Shown here: one piece after another, positions 7,754 to 16,291 of the stretch | How positions within the stretch are numbered: the stretch's first letter is position 1 | Layout of the letters: each line of letters begins with the position of its first letter | Source of the DNA: Adlercreutzia hattorii | GTDB lineage: Bacteria > Actinomycetota > Coriobacteriia > Coriobacteriales > Eggerthellaceae | DNA: 64,000 nt | Direction of reading: 5' to 3' | Assembly (NCBI RefSeq): GCF_011405655.1 | Contig: NZ_AP022829.1 | Location: forward strand, 310,001 to 374,000 | Program-made: the position numbers and the translations under genes | Notes under the pieces: model-generated | Told to the model about the DNA's origin: nothing | What the model saw: the letters and a program-made list of their open reading frames with translations, nothing else | Databases searched by the model: none

Positions 7754-9244
7754 ATGATAGATTTTCGCAACATTACATATTCATACGGCACCGATATGTC
7801 GCCATCACTCGCAAATGTGACCCTGCACGTAAACCCTGGCGAGGTGGTTCTTCTTACTGGAAGCTCGGGGTCGGGAAAGAGCACCTTGCTTCGTTTAGTG
7901 AACGGGCTGATTCCGCATTATCACGAAGGCGAGATGTCAGGCACTGTAACCGTTGCTGGTATAGAGCCCCGAGATAGAGAGTTATACGAACTCGCAAAGA
8001 TGGTTGGTTCTGTATTTCAGAATCCACAGACTCAGTTCTTCTGCCTAAACACGACCGAAGAGCTCGCTTTTTCCTGTGAGAACTTCGGATTGCCGGTGTC
8101 TGAGATTGCGCATCGCTTGGACACGACAGTTCAACAACTCTGTCTTGAAGAGTTGTTGAATAAAAACCCTTTCTTGCTATCCGGAGGACAAAAGCAACGT
8201 ATCGCTTGCGGATCTGCTCAAATGATGAACCAAGAAATCTTTGTCCTCGATGAGCCGTCTTCAAATCTAGATGGACGTTCGGTACGTCTTCTTGCCGAAG
8301 TGATCGCATATTGGAAAAAGGAAGGAAGGACCGTTTTAGTCGCGGAGCATCGACTTGGTTACTTGAAAGATATCGTAGACAGAGTCGTTGTGCTGAATAA
8401 AGGTTCCCTCATAGAAGATTTCGCCGCCTCTGACTTTTACGCCATGGGTTCAAGTGCCTTTATCAAAAGAGGACTGCGTGATCCTCATACGGAATGCTGC
8501 GTCGCGGTCACCGACCAGATAGATATTGCTGACGCGGGATTTGTTTCCGTCGCAAATCTCCAGTATTCCTACTCGAAAAAGATTAATGGCCTGAGCATTC
8601 CTTTGGCAAAATTTCCAATAGGGAGCATAACGGCTCTAGTAGGCGAGAACGGAGCCGGGAAGTCAACCCTTCTGCGCTGCCTCTGTGGGCTCAATAGAAA
8701 GTGCTATGGCACACTGGAGATCAACGGTGAACTGTTCGGGCTCAACAAACCAACCGGTCGTGCTTACATGGTTATGCAGAACACAGGAAATCAACTGTTT
8801 GCTGAAAGCGTTCGGGCTGAAGTAGAGTCGTCTTGCAGCTCGGCCGAAGAAGTTACCGCCATTCTGGATGCACTTGACCTCGCGGACCTTGCAGCTCGGC
8901 ATCCGCTGTCGCTCTCGGGTGGTCAGCAACAACGTGTTGCCGTTGCTTCCGCTATTGCATCAAATCGGGGCTTGCTCTTACTAGACGAACCGACAAGTGG
9001 CCTGGATTATCAGTCAATGCGCGAAGTGGCTTCGTCTTTGAAGAAGTCGTCTATCATGGGCTGCACGGTGATTGTCGTAACGCATGATAGGGAGTTCATC
9101 ACGAGTTGCTGTACACACTACGCCGTCTTGAAAAACGGTCGCCTCTCGGAAACAAGAGTTCTTGATGAAGATAGCGCCAGCGAGCTCAATGCTGCTCTTG
9201 ATGCTATGCAGAGCAGCGTCACTGATACGGCGTGTATGGTTTAG
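7754..9244 (+). CDS. ECF transporter duplicated ATPase
   Basis: A 496-residue protein with two ABC ATPase domains in one chain. Domain 1 has Walker A GSSGSGKST, signature LSGGQKQR and Walker B FVLDEPSSNLD. Domain 2 has Walker A GENGAGKST, signature LSGGQQQR and Walker B LLLDEPTSGLD. Both therefore look catalytically competent. It powers the membrane components encoded just upstream. I chose the ATG at 7754; a longer in-frame version starts inside the T-component gene and adds unrelated residues. The next gene is a same-strand AraC regulator only 16 bases further on, suggesting that regulator and transporter are coexpressed. Confidence 0.92.
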   Translation: MIDFRNITYSYGTDMSPSLANVTLHVNPGEVVLLTGSSGSGKSTLLRLVNGLIPHYHEGEMSGTVTVAGIEPRDRELYELAKMVGSVFQNPQTQFFCLNTTEELAFSCENFGLPVSEIAHRLDTTVQQLCLEELLNKNPFLLSGGQKQRIACGSAQMMNQEIFVLDEPSSNLDGRSVRLLAEVIAYWKKEGRTVLVAEHRLGYLKDIVDRVVVLNKGSLIEDFAASDFYAMGSSAFIKRGLRDPHTECCVAVTDQIDIADAGFVSVANLQYSYSKKINGLSIPLAKFPIGSITALVGENGAGKSTLLRCLCGLNRKCYGTLEINGELFGLNKPTGRAYMVMQNTGNQLFAESVRAEVESSCSSAEEVTAILDALDLADLAARHPLSLSGGQQQRVAVASAIASNRGLLLLDEPTSGLDYQSMREVASSLKKSSIMGCTVIVVTHDREFITSCCTHYAVLKNGRLSETRVLDEDSASELNAALDAMQSSVTDTACMV

Positions 9245-9260
9245 AAGCAAGAGGAAGTCA

Positions 9261-10241
9261 ATGGAGGGAATAACTAGCTATGCCGCGTTGGGTGATAACG
9301 TTGAGCGTATAAATCACAGCGGCACCATGAACACCTATCGCGTGATGTGCGAAGACGGTCAGGGAATTATGACCATGTACGAACTGTATCCCGGTATGAC
9401 TCTGAGCTTCAACGATTTCGTTGGAATGACGTCAACGAAATCAATGTTCAGGCTTAAAGACAACGCCGAGATGCTGTGCTTGAACTATTGTCGTGAGGGT
9501 CGTATTGAATGGGATGTGGCAAAAGATGAGAGCCTTTTTCTGGGAGCCGGGGATATAGGTATCGACGATCATACAATGCACTCGAGCGATTTCAGTTTTC
9601 CTTTGAAGTACTATCGGGGCGTCACCGCGTCATTTGAAATCGACGTCGCTCAAAAATGCATCAATAAAGGTGTGCTTAGCGGCTTTGCGGTCAACTTGAA
9701 AAACATTCAATCCGCTTTCTGCAACAGCTCTCACCACAAAGTGGTGAAACAGGGCGTGTCGGCGCTTGATCATGTATTCTCCGAAATATATACAGCTCCC
9801 GACTCTCAGCGGGAAACGTATTTGCGCATCAAGTTGTTAGAGCTTTTGTTTTTATTGGATTCGCTCTCATCTTCGAGTGATGCTGGAGAGGATCTATACC
9901 TTCGCAGATCACAAATCGAGAAAGTGCACGCTATCCAAGAAGCGATCACGTGCGACCTTAGCTCAGCCAAGACGCTCAAACAGCTGTCTGACGAATTTGA
10001 TTTTCCATATGTGAGCATGCAGGCTTGCTTCAAGCAGGTTTATGGAATGAGCATACATTCGTATCTCGTCCACTATCGAATCTCTCAAGCATCGCGCATG
10101 CTGCGCGAATCGGATGTACCAATTGGTGAAATTGCCTTATCTGTCGGCTATGTAAATGCATCCAAGTTCTCTTCGGCCTTCAAGGAAGCGACGGGCTTCA
10201 CGCCGAGCGAGTTCCGCGCGAGCGCTTCTTCTGAGATTTAA
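9261..10241 (+). CDS. AraC-family transcriptional regulator
   Basis: A 326-residue regulator. The N-terminal 200 residues resemble the variable sensing domain of AraC proteins associated with iron-siderophore systems (YbtA-like), and the C-terminal domain carries LKQLSDEFDFPYVSMQACFK and the second motif GYVNASKFSSAFKEATGFTP. The ATG at 9261 follows AGAGGAAG; the longer frame overlaps the ATPase gene. It sits between the ECF importer and a pair of fused ABC transporters. AraC regulators sit next to YbtP/YbtQ-type transporters in known siderophore loci, so a metal- or metallophore-responsive role is a reasonable inference, not shown here. Confidence 0.87.
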   Translation: MEGITSYAALGDNVERINHSGTMNTYRVMCEDGQGIMTMYELYPGMTLSFNDFVGMTSTKSMFRLKDNAEMLCLNYCREGRIEWDVAKDESLFLGAGDIGIDDHTMHSSDFSFPLKYYRGVTASFEIDVAQKCINKGVLSGFAVNLKNIQSAFCNSSHHKVVKQGVSALDHVFSEIYTAPDSQRETYLRIKLLELLFLLDSLSSSSDAGEDLYLRRSQIEKVHAIQEAITCDLSSAKTLKQLSDEFDFPYVSMQACFKQVYGMSIHSYLVHYRISQASRMLRESDVPIGEIALSVGYVNASKFSSAFKEATGFTPSEFRASASSEI

Positions 10242-10437
10242 AAGAACATAAAGGTCAATCCAATACGGGCGGGTTACCCCCGATCTCACAAATCACGATA
10301 CCTTACATTACGTCGTTCCTCTTTTTCGGCTTTTGTTCGCAGAGGTTCGGAATCAGTCCGTGCTTTGCTTCTGGTGCCTGAATCTCCGATAGGTTCTAGC
10401 TAAGTGTTTCATAAAGCATTGAAAGGAGTCTGTATAT

Positions 10438-12363
10438 ATGCAACATGATGAATCGTTGTCCGAATCTCCGGCAAAGCCATCCGGTCCCCCCGCTGACGGG
10501 GCAAGCGAATCGTCGCGCAAGCTGGGATTGGGCTATCTTCTCGGTTTTGCAGGTCGAAAGCGCTGGCTACTCTCTGTCGGTTGCGCTCTGTCCGCAATAG
10601 CCATGCTGCTCACATTCGGTCCTTATATCTGCATCTGGCTCGTTGCGCGCGACCTTATCGCGGTCGCCCCTGACTGGACGGCAGCAGAGAACCTGGCGCT
10701 TTACGGGTGGCTTGCGTTCTTCCTGGCCGTTGCGAGCCTCGTGCTGTACTTCTTCGCGCTGCTCTGTACCCACGCATGCGCCTTCCATACGGCGAGCAAC
10801 TTGCGGAAAGCCTGCCTAAGCCATCTCATGAAGGTGCAACTCGGCTACTTCGATACCCATGCGTCGGGCGCGCTCCGGCGCGTCATCGACGGGTGCGCTG
10901 GCTCCACAGAGGGGCTCATAGCGCACAAGACGCCCGATACGGCCGGATCCATCGCTATGGTACTGGGTCTTGTCGTCACGCTGTTCGTCTTCGACTGGCG
11001 CATGGGACTCGCATGTCTGATCGCGGCCGTCCTCGCTATCGCGTGCATGTTCTCCATGATGGGGGGCAAGAACGCGCACTTCATGCAGCGCTACATGCAA
11101 GCGCAGGTGAACATGGCCAAGACCGGAACCGAATACGTGCGCGGCATCCCCGTCGTGAAGGTCTTTCAGCAGACCGTCTTCTCGTTCAAGGCCTTCCACG
11201 ACGCCATAACCGAATACTCCGAAATGGCTGAGAACTATGCAGTGAAGGTATGCGCCAAGCCGCAGGTGACGTCTCTCACGGTCATCACGGGTATCGCCAT
11301 CTTTCTCGTGCCAGTGGTCATCCTCCTCGCCCCTGGTGCCGAGGCGGAGGGCTTCGCCGCGTTCGCGGGCTTTATAGCCGATTTCGCGTTCTATGCGATC
11401 TTCTCCGCCATCATCGCCACTGCCATAACGCGCCTCATGTTCGTGATGGAGGAGTTCGAGATCTCAGCTGATGCTGCGAACAGGACTCATGGCATCTTGA
11501 GCTCGCCTGTCCTCGCAGAGCCCGCGCATCCCGAGACTCCGCGAGCGCACGACATCGCCTTCGACAATGTCTGCTTCCGCTACGAAGACGCAGACCGCGA
11601 TGCCCTGACCGACGTGAGCTTCGAGGTTCCCCAAGGGGCCACGGTCGCCTTGGTCGGACCTAGCGGCGGAGGCAAGACCACGGCGGCGAGCCTGGTCCCG
11701 CGATTCTGGGATGTCAGTGCCGGTTCGGTGCGAATCGGCGGTATCGACGTGCGCGCGATCGACACGGCCGAGCTCATGCAGAGCATCGCCTTCGTGTTCC
11801 AGGACAACCGGCTGTTCAAAAAGTCCATCTACGAGAACGTCGCCGCGGCTCGCCCGGATGCCACGCGCGAAGACGTGATGTCCGCGTTGGCCGCCGCCCA
11901 GTGCGACGACATTCTCGCCAAGCTTCCCGACGGCGTTGACACGGTGGTGGGGACGGCCGGTGTCCACCTTTCGGGCGGTGAGAAGCAGCGCATCGCGCTT
12001 GCCCGCGCTATCTGCAAGCAAGCGCCCATCGTCGTGCTCGACGAGGCAACGGCCTTCGCTGATCCGGAGAACGAGGCGCTTATCCAAAAGGGTTTCGCCG
12101 AGCTGGCTCGGGACCGCACCGTCCTCATGATCGCCCATCGGCTTTCCACGGTCGTGGTGGCCGACAAGATCGTGGTCATCGAGGATGGCCGCGTCGTGGA
12201 ACAGGGAACCCATGACGAGCTGTTAGCTCGTGACGGACTTTATGCCCGTATGTGGGAGGAATATCAGCGTGCGGCTCTTTGGCGAATCAAGTCGGACTCT
12301 TCAATTGAGGACGAGGCCGTGGTCGTGTGCGAATCATCTGCGTCGGAAGGGGGCGTACGATAA
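10438..12363 (+). CDS. ABC transporter permease-ATPase half-molecule, YbtP/IrtA-like
   Basis: A 641-residue exporter-fold half transporter. Six hydrophobic helices lie within residues 35-320, followed by an ATPase domain with Walker A GPSGGGKTT, signature LSGGEKQR and Walker B VVLDEATAFADPENE. The ATAFADPENE variant, in place of the usual ATASLD, is characteristic of the YbtP/IrtA type of siderophore-importing transporters. It overlaps the next gene by one base (TAATG) and will act as a heterodimer with it. The start follows GAAAGGAGTC. These transporters use an exporter fold for import in yersiniabactin and mycobactin systems; the substrate here is unknown. Confidence 0.9.
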   Translation: MQHDESLSESPAKPSGPPADGASESSRKLGLGYLLGFAGRKRWLLSVGCALSAIAMLLTFGPYICIWLVARDLIAVAPDWTAAENLALYGWLAFFLAVASLVLYFFALLCTHACAFHTASNLRKACLSHLMKVQLGYFDTHASGALRRVIDGCAGSTEGLIAHKTPDTAGSIAMVLGLVVTLFVFDWRMGLACLIAAVLAIACMFSMMGGKNAHFMQRYMQAQVNMAKTGTEYVRGIPVVKVFQQTVFSFKAFHDAITEYSEMAENYAVKVCAKPQVTSLTVITGIAIFLVPVVILLAPGAEAEGFAAFAGFIADFAFYAIFSAIIATAITRLMFVMEEFEISADAANRTHGILSSPVLAEPAHPETPRAHDIAFDNVCFRYEDADRDALTDVSFEVPQGATVALVGPSGGGKTTAASLVPRFWDVSAGSVRIGGIDVRAIDTAELMQSIAFVFQDNRLFKKSIYENVAAARPDATREDVMSALAAAQCDDILAKLPDGVDTVVGTAGVHLSGGEKQRIALARAICKQAPIVVLDEATAFADPENEALIQKGFAELARDRTVLMIAHRLSTVVVADKIVVIEDGRVVEQGTHDELLARDGLYARMWEEYQRAALWRIKSDSSIEDEAVVVCESSASEGGVR

Positions 12364-14129
12364 TGGGAATGAGAGAGAAGTACGCGCTCACCGCGGAGGG
12401 TGCGAAGAACATTCGTCTCGGAGCCTTCTGGACCGTGGTCGTGAACCTTGTCGCCATGTTCGGCGTTGGATTCTTCTTCTACCTGATGGAACAGCTCATC
12501 GCATCCTTGACGGAAGGTGTGCCGCTGCCCGACATGGTTCCGTATGCGGTGGGACTCGTCGTTTTCGCAGTCGTGCTCTGGGTGGCGCACTGGTTCCAGT
12601 ACGACTACACCTACGGCAAGACCTACCGCGAGAGCGGCAAACAACGCATCAGCTTGGGCGAGCGCATGCGGGAGCTTCCGCTATCGTTCTTCGGCAAGCG
12701 CGATCTGGCCGACCTGACGGAAACCATCATGACCGATGCCACCACGATGGAACACGTCTACTCTCACGTGCTGCCGTATCTTTACGGCACCTATATCTCG
12801 ACCGCGATCATCGCGGTGTGCCTTCTGGTGTTCAACTGGCAGTTGGCGATAGCGGCCCTTTGGTCGGTTCCGGTCGCCTTCGCTATCCTGTTCTGGTCGC
12901 GTCGCTTCTCTGCGCCGCTCATGCGCAAGACACGCGCTTGCGCGCTCGCCATGACGGAAAACACCCAAGAGATGCTGGAGTGCGTTCGCGAGATTCGCGC
13001 CACCAATCAAGTCGCATCTTATCTCAAGCAAGCCGACGGTTACATAGATCGACTTGAGAAGACGATGTTCAAATCAGAAGTCGGAGCCGGAATCCCCGTT
13101 CAGTCCACCCAGGCAATCATGCGTTTCGGTATCGCCACAACTATCCTTGCTGGTTCGCTCATGCTCGCCGACGGCTCCATCGGGTTCATGGTCATGTTCG
13201 GCTTCTTGCTCGTGGTCTCGCGCATCTACGCCCCCTTCGATCAGTCGATGCTCATGCTCGCCGAGCTGTTCATGGCCACCGAGGTTGCGGCTCCTCGCAT
13301 GAAAGCGCTCTACGATGAGGTTGCTGCCACAGGAAGCGAGGACTTCTCGCCCCAGGGCCACGATGTGACGTTCGAGGACGTTACTTTCTCTTACGGTGAA
13401 GGCGACGAACCCGTCGTCAGCAATGTATCCTTTGTCGCAAAGGAAGGCGATGTGACCGCATTGGTCGGTCCCTCCGGGTCGGGCAAATCGACCCTCACCA
13501 AGCTGGCGGCGCGCTTCTGGGATGCCGACGGCGGTCGCGTTCTCGTGGGAGGCGTTGATGCGTCCACTATCGATCCAGAAGCGCTCCTAAAGGATTATTC
13601 CGTGGTCTTCCAAGACGTGCTGCTCTTCGATGACACGGTGATGGGCAATATCCGTCTCGGTCGCCGCGACGCGACGGACGAAGAAGTGCTGGCAGCCGCC
13701 AAGGCTGCCATGTGCGACGATTTCGTGCGCAAGCTGCCGCAGGGCTATGACACTATGATCGGGGAAAATGGCAGCAAGCTTTCGGGCGGTGAGCGCCAAC
13801 GTATATCGATCGCCCGCGCGCTTTTGAAGAACTCGCCCATCGTCCTGCTGGATGAGGCGACCGCATCTCTTGATGTAGAGAACGAATCTCAGGTACAGGA
13901 AGCGCTTTCCAATCTGCTCGCAGGAAAGACCGTCATCGTTATCGCGCACCGTATGCGCACGGTGATGAACGCCGACAAGATCGTGGTGCTCGATGAAGGG
14001 CGTGTCGTAGAGCAGGGATCCCCGGCTGAACTATTAGAGCAGAACGGTCTGTTCTCTCGCATGGTGAAGCTTCAATCTGAGAGCTCCGGATGGTCTTTGG
14101 TTGGCACAAAAGCATCAGGAGAGGACTAA
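12363..14129 (+). CDS. ABC transporter permease-ATPase half-molecule, YbtQ/IrtB-like
   Basis: A 588-residue partner of the preceding transporter. Six transmembrane helices in residues 25-300 precede an ATPase domain with Walker A GPSGSGKST, signature LSGGERQR and Walker B VLLDEATASLDVENE. Start codons at 12363 and 12369 are both possible; the first overlaps the upstream stop by one base, which implies translational coupling. Together the pair forms a heterodimeric transporter. Beside an AraC regulator and an ECF importer, a two-step uptake system for a metallophore, metal or cofactor is plausible, but no siderophore synthesis genes are visible in the window. Confidence 0.9.
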   Translation: MGMREKYALTAEGAKNIRLGAFWTVVVNLVAMFGVGFFFYLMEQLIASLTEGVPLPDMVPYAVGLVVFAVVLWVAHWFQYDYTYGKTYRESGKQRISLGERMRELPLSFFGKRDLADLTETIMTDATTMEHVYSHVLPYLYGTYISTAIIAVCLLVFNWQLAIAALWSVPVAFAILFWSRRFSAPLMRKTRACALAMTENTQEMLECVREIRATNQVASYLKQADGYIDRLEKTMFKSEVGAGIPVQSTQAIMRFGIATTILAGSLMLADGSIGFMVMFGFLLVVSRIYAPFDQSMLMLAELFMATEVAAPRMKALYDEVAATGSEDFSPQGHDVTFEDVTFSYGEGDEPVVSNVSFVAKEGDVTALVGPSGSGKSTLTKLAARFWDADGGRVLVGGVDASTIDPEALLKDYSVVFQDVLLFDDTVMGNIRLGRRDATDEEVLAAAKAAMCDDFVRKLPQGYDTMIGENGSKLSGGERQRISIARALLKNSPIVLLDEATASLDVENESQVQEALSNLLAGKTVIVIAHRMRTVMNADKIVVLDEGRVVEQGSPAELLEQNGLFSRMVKLQSESSGWSLVGTKASGED

Positions 14130-14188
14130 CTTGAAAGTTCAAAAGTGCGATGATCAATCTTATGTAGAGTTTTGTCAGGCCATTTTGC

Positions 14189-14467
14189 TTGCTAGATAGT
14201 CAATGTTCGATCAGCGAAACAATGTCGGCTCTTCGTCTCATGCGAGGTTTGAGCGTGGCAGAGCTTGCTCGAAGGACGAATATTGAGAAGAAACGGCTCT
14301 GGTATATTCTCGATGGTCAACGCGAAATGCGCGTGGAGGAGTTCCTTAAGCTTTGCGTTGCTTTAGGAGTTGACCCACGAAAGTTCGTCACTCGCGAGAT
14401 TGTCGACGAAGTGGCCTCGGCCACTAAGCGCAGCATCGAGAATCACGGTCGCTGGAATGTTCGTTAA
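14189..14467 (+). CDS. Small XRE-type helix-turn-helix protein
   Basis: A 92-residue protein. Residues 12-65 form a Cro/C1-type helix-turn-helix: LRLMRGLSVAELARRTNIE, then KRLWYILDGQREMRVEEFLK. The rest is short and charged. The frame begins with TTG at 14189; an ATG at 14222 is an alternative start and neither has a strong ribosome binding site. It lies 60 bases after the transporter pair and beside decayed gene fragments and a tRNA, a typical setting for remnants of mobile DNA. It could regulate the transporter genes or be a leftover regulator. Confidence 0.6.
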   Translation: MLDSQCSISETMSALRLMRGLSVAELARRTNIEKKRLWYILDGQREMRVEEFLKLCVALGVDPRKFVTREIVDEVASATKRSIENHGRWNVR

Positions 14468-14533
14468 ACTGCCGAGCGCCCTGCATCTGCAGGGCGCTCG
14501 CTTTGGGTGGGACTTCTACTCGCTATCGCAGGC

Positions 14534-14722
14534 TCATTCGTCTTTGCTATCCTCCTCTTCCGAATCCTCCTCCTTCTCTTCGCTTTCGGTTTCATCGTCG
14601 GCGCGATTGCAGCGCTTCTCACGCAGCACGGCCAGCGTTGCTGCCAATGCGGCCAATGCCGCAAGGCACACGAACGGGAGGATCTTGTTCGTGTCGCCGG
14701 TCTGCGCGAGGCCGGTCTTGGC
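14534..14722 (-). pseudogene. Orphan sortase-anchor tail (LAQTGD, membrane segment, acidic end)
   Basis: Reading the minus strand from 14722 gives a typical cell-wall sorting region: KTGLAQTGDTNK, a hydrophobic stretch of about 20 residues (LPFVCLAALAALAATLAV), a basic patch REKRC and an unusual acidic Glu/Asp/Ser end, with a stop at 14534-14536. No start codon or extracellular domain precedes it; upstream the frame belongs to a different fragment. This is the severed C-terminus of a surface protein. The charged acidic tail after the basic patch is longer than in most sortase substrates. Confidence 0.6.
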
Positions 14723-14874
14723 GCTTGTTCGCGAATCAGGATGCCTTCATCACGAAGACCTGCCATCACTCTCTCGATATGTCGCTTGCTCATTCCTAAG
14801 CCAACCGCGATACTCTGTGCACTAATTTTCGGATTGCCTGCGACAAGGTGCAGCACTCGCTCTGCGGTCGTCAC
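14713..14874 (-). pseudogene. Orphan winged-helix fragment of an AAA_4-type regulator
   Basis: In another minus-strand frame the stretch ERVLHLVAGNPKISAQ, SIAVGLGMSKRHIERVM and LRDEGILIRE matches the shape of the C-terminal helix-turn-helix of the intact regulator at 28870-30318 (EKVLAMLDIDGRLTAP, IAKNLNISESTVRRSF, LRDLGLIARI). After IREQ the frame runs out into a low-complexity Arg-rich translation that is just the antisense of the neighbouring sorting tail. I read this as a decayed fragment fused out of frame to the surface-protein tail, not as a real gene of 213 codons. Confidence 0.55.
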
Positions 14875-15089
14875 GGCCTTGCTGTTGGCATTACCGACAT
14901 CACTACTGACCGGCTCTTTGACTAGGGGCAAAGGATCGTAGACCGCTCCGGGTTCATCCGATCTCTGAGCACCGGCCTCCCGTAACCGGCGGACATCAAG
15001 GCGGCCACGGGTTTGCACGGCTGCGGGCGGCGTGACGTTCCGAGATTGTGGATTTACCTTTTGGGTGGAACGAATGGGAGCCAATAGCG

Positions 15090-15095
15090 TATAAT
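15090..15095 (+). promoter_or_regulatory. Minus-10 box of the tRNA-Gly promoter
   Basis: A perfect TATAAT ends 10 bases before the mature tRNA start. No good minus-35 match is visible at the usual distance; the nearest candidate, TTGGGT at 15061, is too far. Confidence 0.55.
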
Positions 15096-15105
15096 TCAAC
15101 AGCAC

Positions 15106-15180
15106 GCGGGCGTCGCCAAGTGGTAAGGCCCAAGCTTCCCAAGCTTGTATTCGCGGGTTCGAGTCCCGTCGCCCGCTCCA
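15106..15180 (+). tRNA. tRNA-Gly, anticodon CCC
   Basis: The sequence folds as a tRNA: acceptor arms GCGGGCG and CGCCCGC, anticodon stem CAAGC/GCTTG with loop TTCCCAA (anticodon CCC, reading GGG), T arm with GGTTCGAGTCC, discriminator T and an encoded CCA at 15178-15180. It lies between decayed gene fragments and a nitroreductase gene, so its flank may be an old integration site. Confidence 0.95.
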
Positions 15181-15190
15181 TGAACTTCCC

Positions 15191-15222
15191 GACCCTGCCT
15201 TCCGGCGGGGTCGTTCTTTTTT
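15191..15222 (+). terminator. Terminator of tRNA-Gly
   Basis: GACCCTGCC pairs with GGCGGGGTC over a TTCC loop and is followed by a T-rich run (TTCTTTTTT). Confidence 0.85.
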
Positions 15223-15387
15223 GGGCGGGGATAGGGTTAAGTTTCAAAAAGTGTGTCCGATCGGATTATTCAACGTCGGTAATTCGTGAGCATGTGGAAT
15301 TCGGATATTCGGGACGAGGGCAATCGCTACTCGAGCGCATCTTGCTTGTGCTATGCTGGGCGTGGCAACTTCGCTGAAAGGACTTCC

Positions 15388-16125
15388 ATGGCCGCTCTGC
15401 AACCTGATCCCTGTGCGCTCCTTCCCTTTTCCGCCGGACAGCTCACGCCGATGCAGGCGATTGAGGCGCGCCATGCCGTGCGCAGCTACACCGACGAGCC
15501 TCTCGCGCCCGAGGCGGTGGAGGTGCTGCGGGAGGCCATTGCCCGGGTGAACGAGGAAGCGAACCTGAACATTCAGCTTGTGCTTGATGAGCCGCGGGCT
15601 TTTACCGGCTTTAAGGCGCGGCTTGTGAACTTCACAAATGTGCGCAACTACCTGGCGCTCGTGGGGCCTGAGTGCAAGGAGCTCGACGGCATTCTGGGTT
15701 ACTACGGCGAGCAGCTGGTGCTGCTGGCCCAGTCGCTCGGGCTGAACAGCTGTTGGGTCGGCGGCACCTACAAGGTGGTGAACCGCGCCTACAACGTGGA
15801 CCTGGGCCAGAAGCTGACGGCCGTGGTGGCCCTCGGGTACGGGGCCACGCAGGGCACGCCGCACCGGTCGAAGGCGCCTCAGGAGGTGGCGCCGGGCTAC
15901 GCCGACGCTCCGGAGTGGTTCCAGCGCGGAGTGGATGCGGCCCTGCTCGCGCCCACGGCCCTGAACCAGCAGAAGTTCTCCTTTGCGCTGGGCGTCGAAG
16001 AGGACGGCGCGCCGGTGGTGCGGGCGACCACCAAGCGCGGAGCCTTCACCCAGATGGATCTCGGCATCGCCCAATGCCACTTCGAGATCGGTGCCGGCCC
16101 AGTCCTCTACCGCTGGGCGGAATAA
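15388..16125 (+). CDS. Nitroreductase-family FMN enzyme
   Basis: A 245-residue protein of the compact nitroreductase type (TM1586-like). The N-terminal motif AIEARHAVRSYTDEPL contains the basic residues that bind FMN. A central SLGLNSCWVGGTYK and a second half ending in CHFEIGAG follow the two-lobe pattern of this subgroup, in which the two halves of the fold are fused. It probably reduces nitro or quinone compounds with NAD(P)H; the substrate is unknown. GAAAGGA eight bases before the ATG at 15388 fixes the start; a longer frame to 15286 lacks one. Confidence 0.85.
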   Translation: MAALQPDPCALLPFSAGQLTPMQAIEARHAVRSYTDEPLAPEAVEVLREAIARVNEEANLNIQLVLDEPRAFTGFKARLVNFTNVRNYLALVGPECKELDGILGYYGEQLVLLAQSLGLNSCWVGGTYKVVNRAYNVDLGQKLTAVVALGYGATQGTPHRSKAPQEVAPGYADAPEWFQRGVDAALLAPTALNQQKFSFALGVEEDGAPVVRATTKRGAFTQMDLGIAQCHFEIGAGPVLYRWAE

Positions 16126-16137
16126 CCGACTTGAAGA

Positions 16138-16160
16138 GCCAAGAGAACCGCTCTCTTGGC
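16138..16160. repeat. Small hairpin after the nitroreductase gene
   Basis: GCCAAGAG pairs with CTCTTGGC over a short loop, just after the stop codon. No T-run follows, so it may act as an RNA 3' end stabiliser or part of the larger palindromic element next to it. Confidence 0.5.
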
Positions 16161-16172
16161 TCCCGCTCAGAT

Positions 16173-16260
16173 CCCCGTAGGGGGCGACCTTGGTCAGCCC
16201 TGTTTTGTCGTGAGCGGTTGTCCCGCTCGCGAGGGCTGACCAAGGTCAGCCCCTACGGGG
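16173..16260. repeat. Large nested palindromic element between convergent genes
   Basis: The left arm 16173-16201 and right arm 16232-16260 are 29 bases each and match as inverted copies at all but two positions. Each arm is itself palindromic (GGGCTGACC-AA-GGTCAGCCC then CTACGG in the right arm). The 30-base centre contains another hairpin (GAGCGG/CCGCTC). A related unit lies inside the NapH-like gene at 55874-55899. It may serve as a bidirectional terminator between the nitroreductase and aldehyde dehydrogenase genes. Confidence 0.75.
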
Positions 16261-16291
16261 AGGTGCGGCGGGAAGAAGGGCGCAGCGCTCG

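Noticed and set aside
14464-15105. A single 213-codon gene on the minus strand before tRNA-Gly
   Set aside because: Only about 50 residues look like protein; the rest is Arg-rich antisense of a sorting-signal tail in another frame, so I treat it as two decayed fragments.
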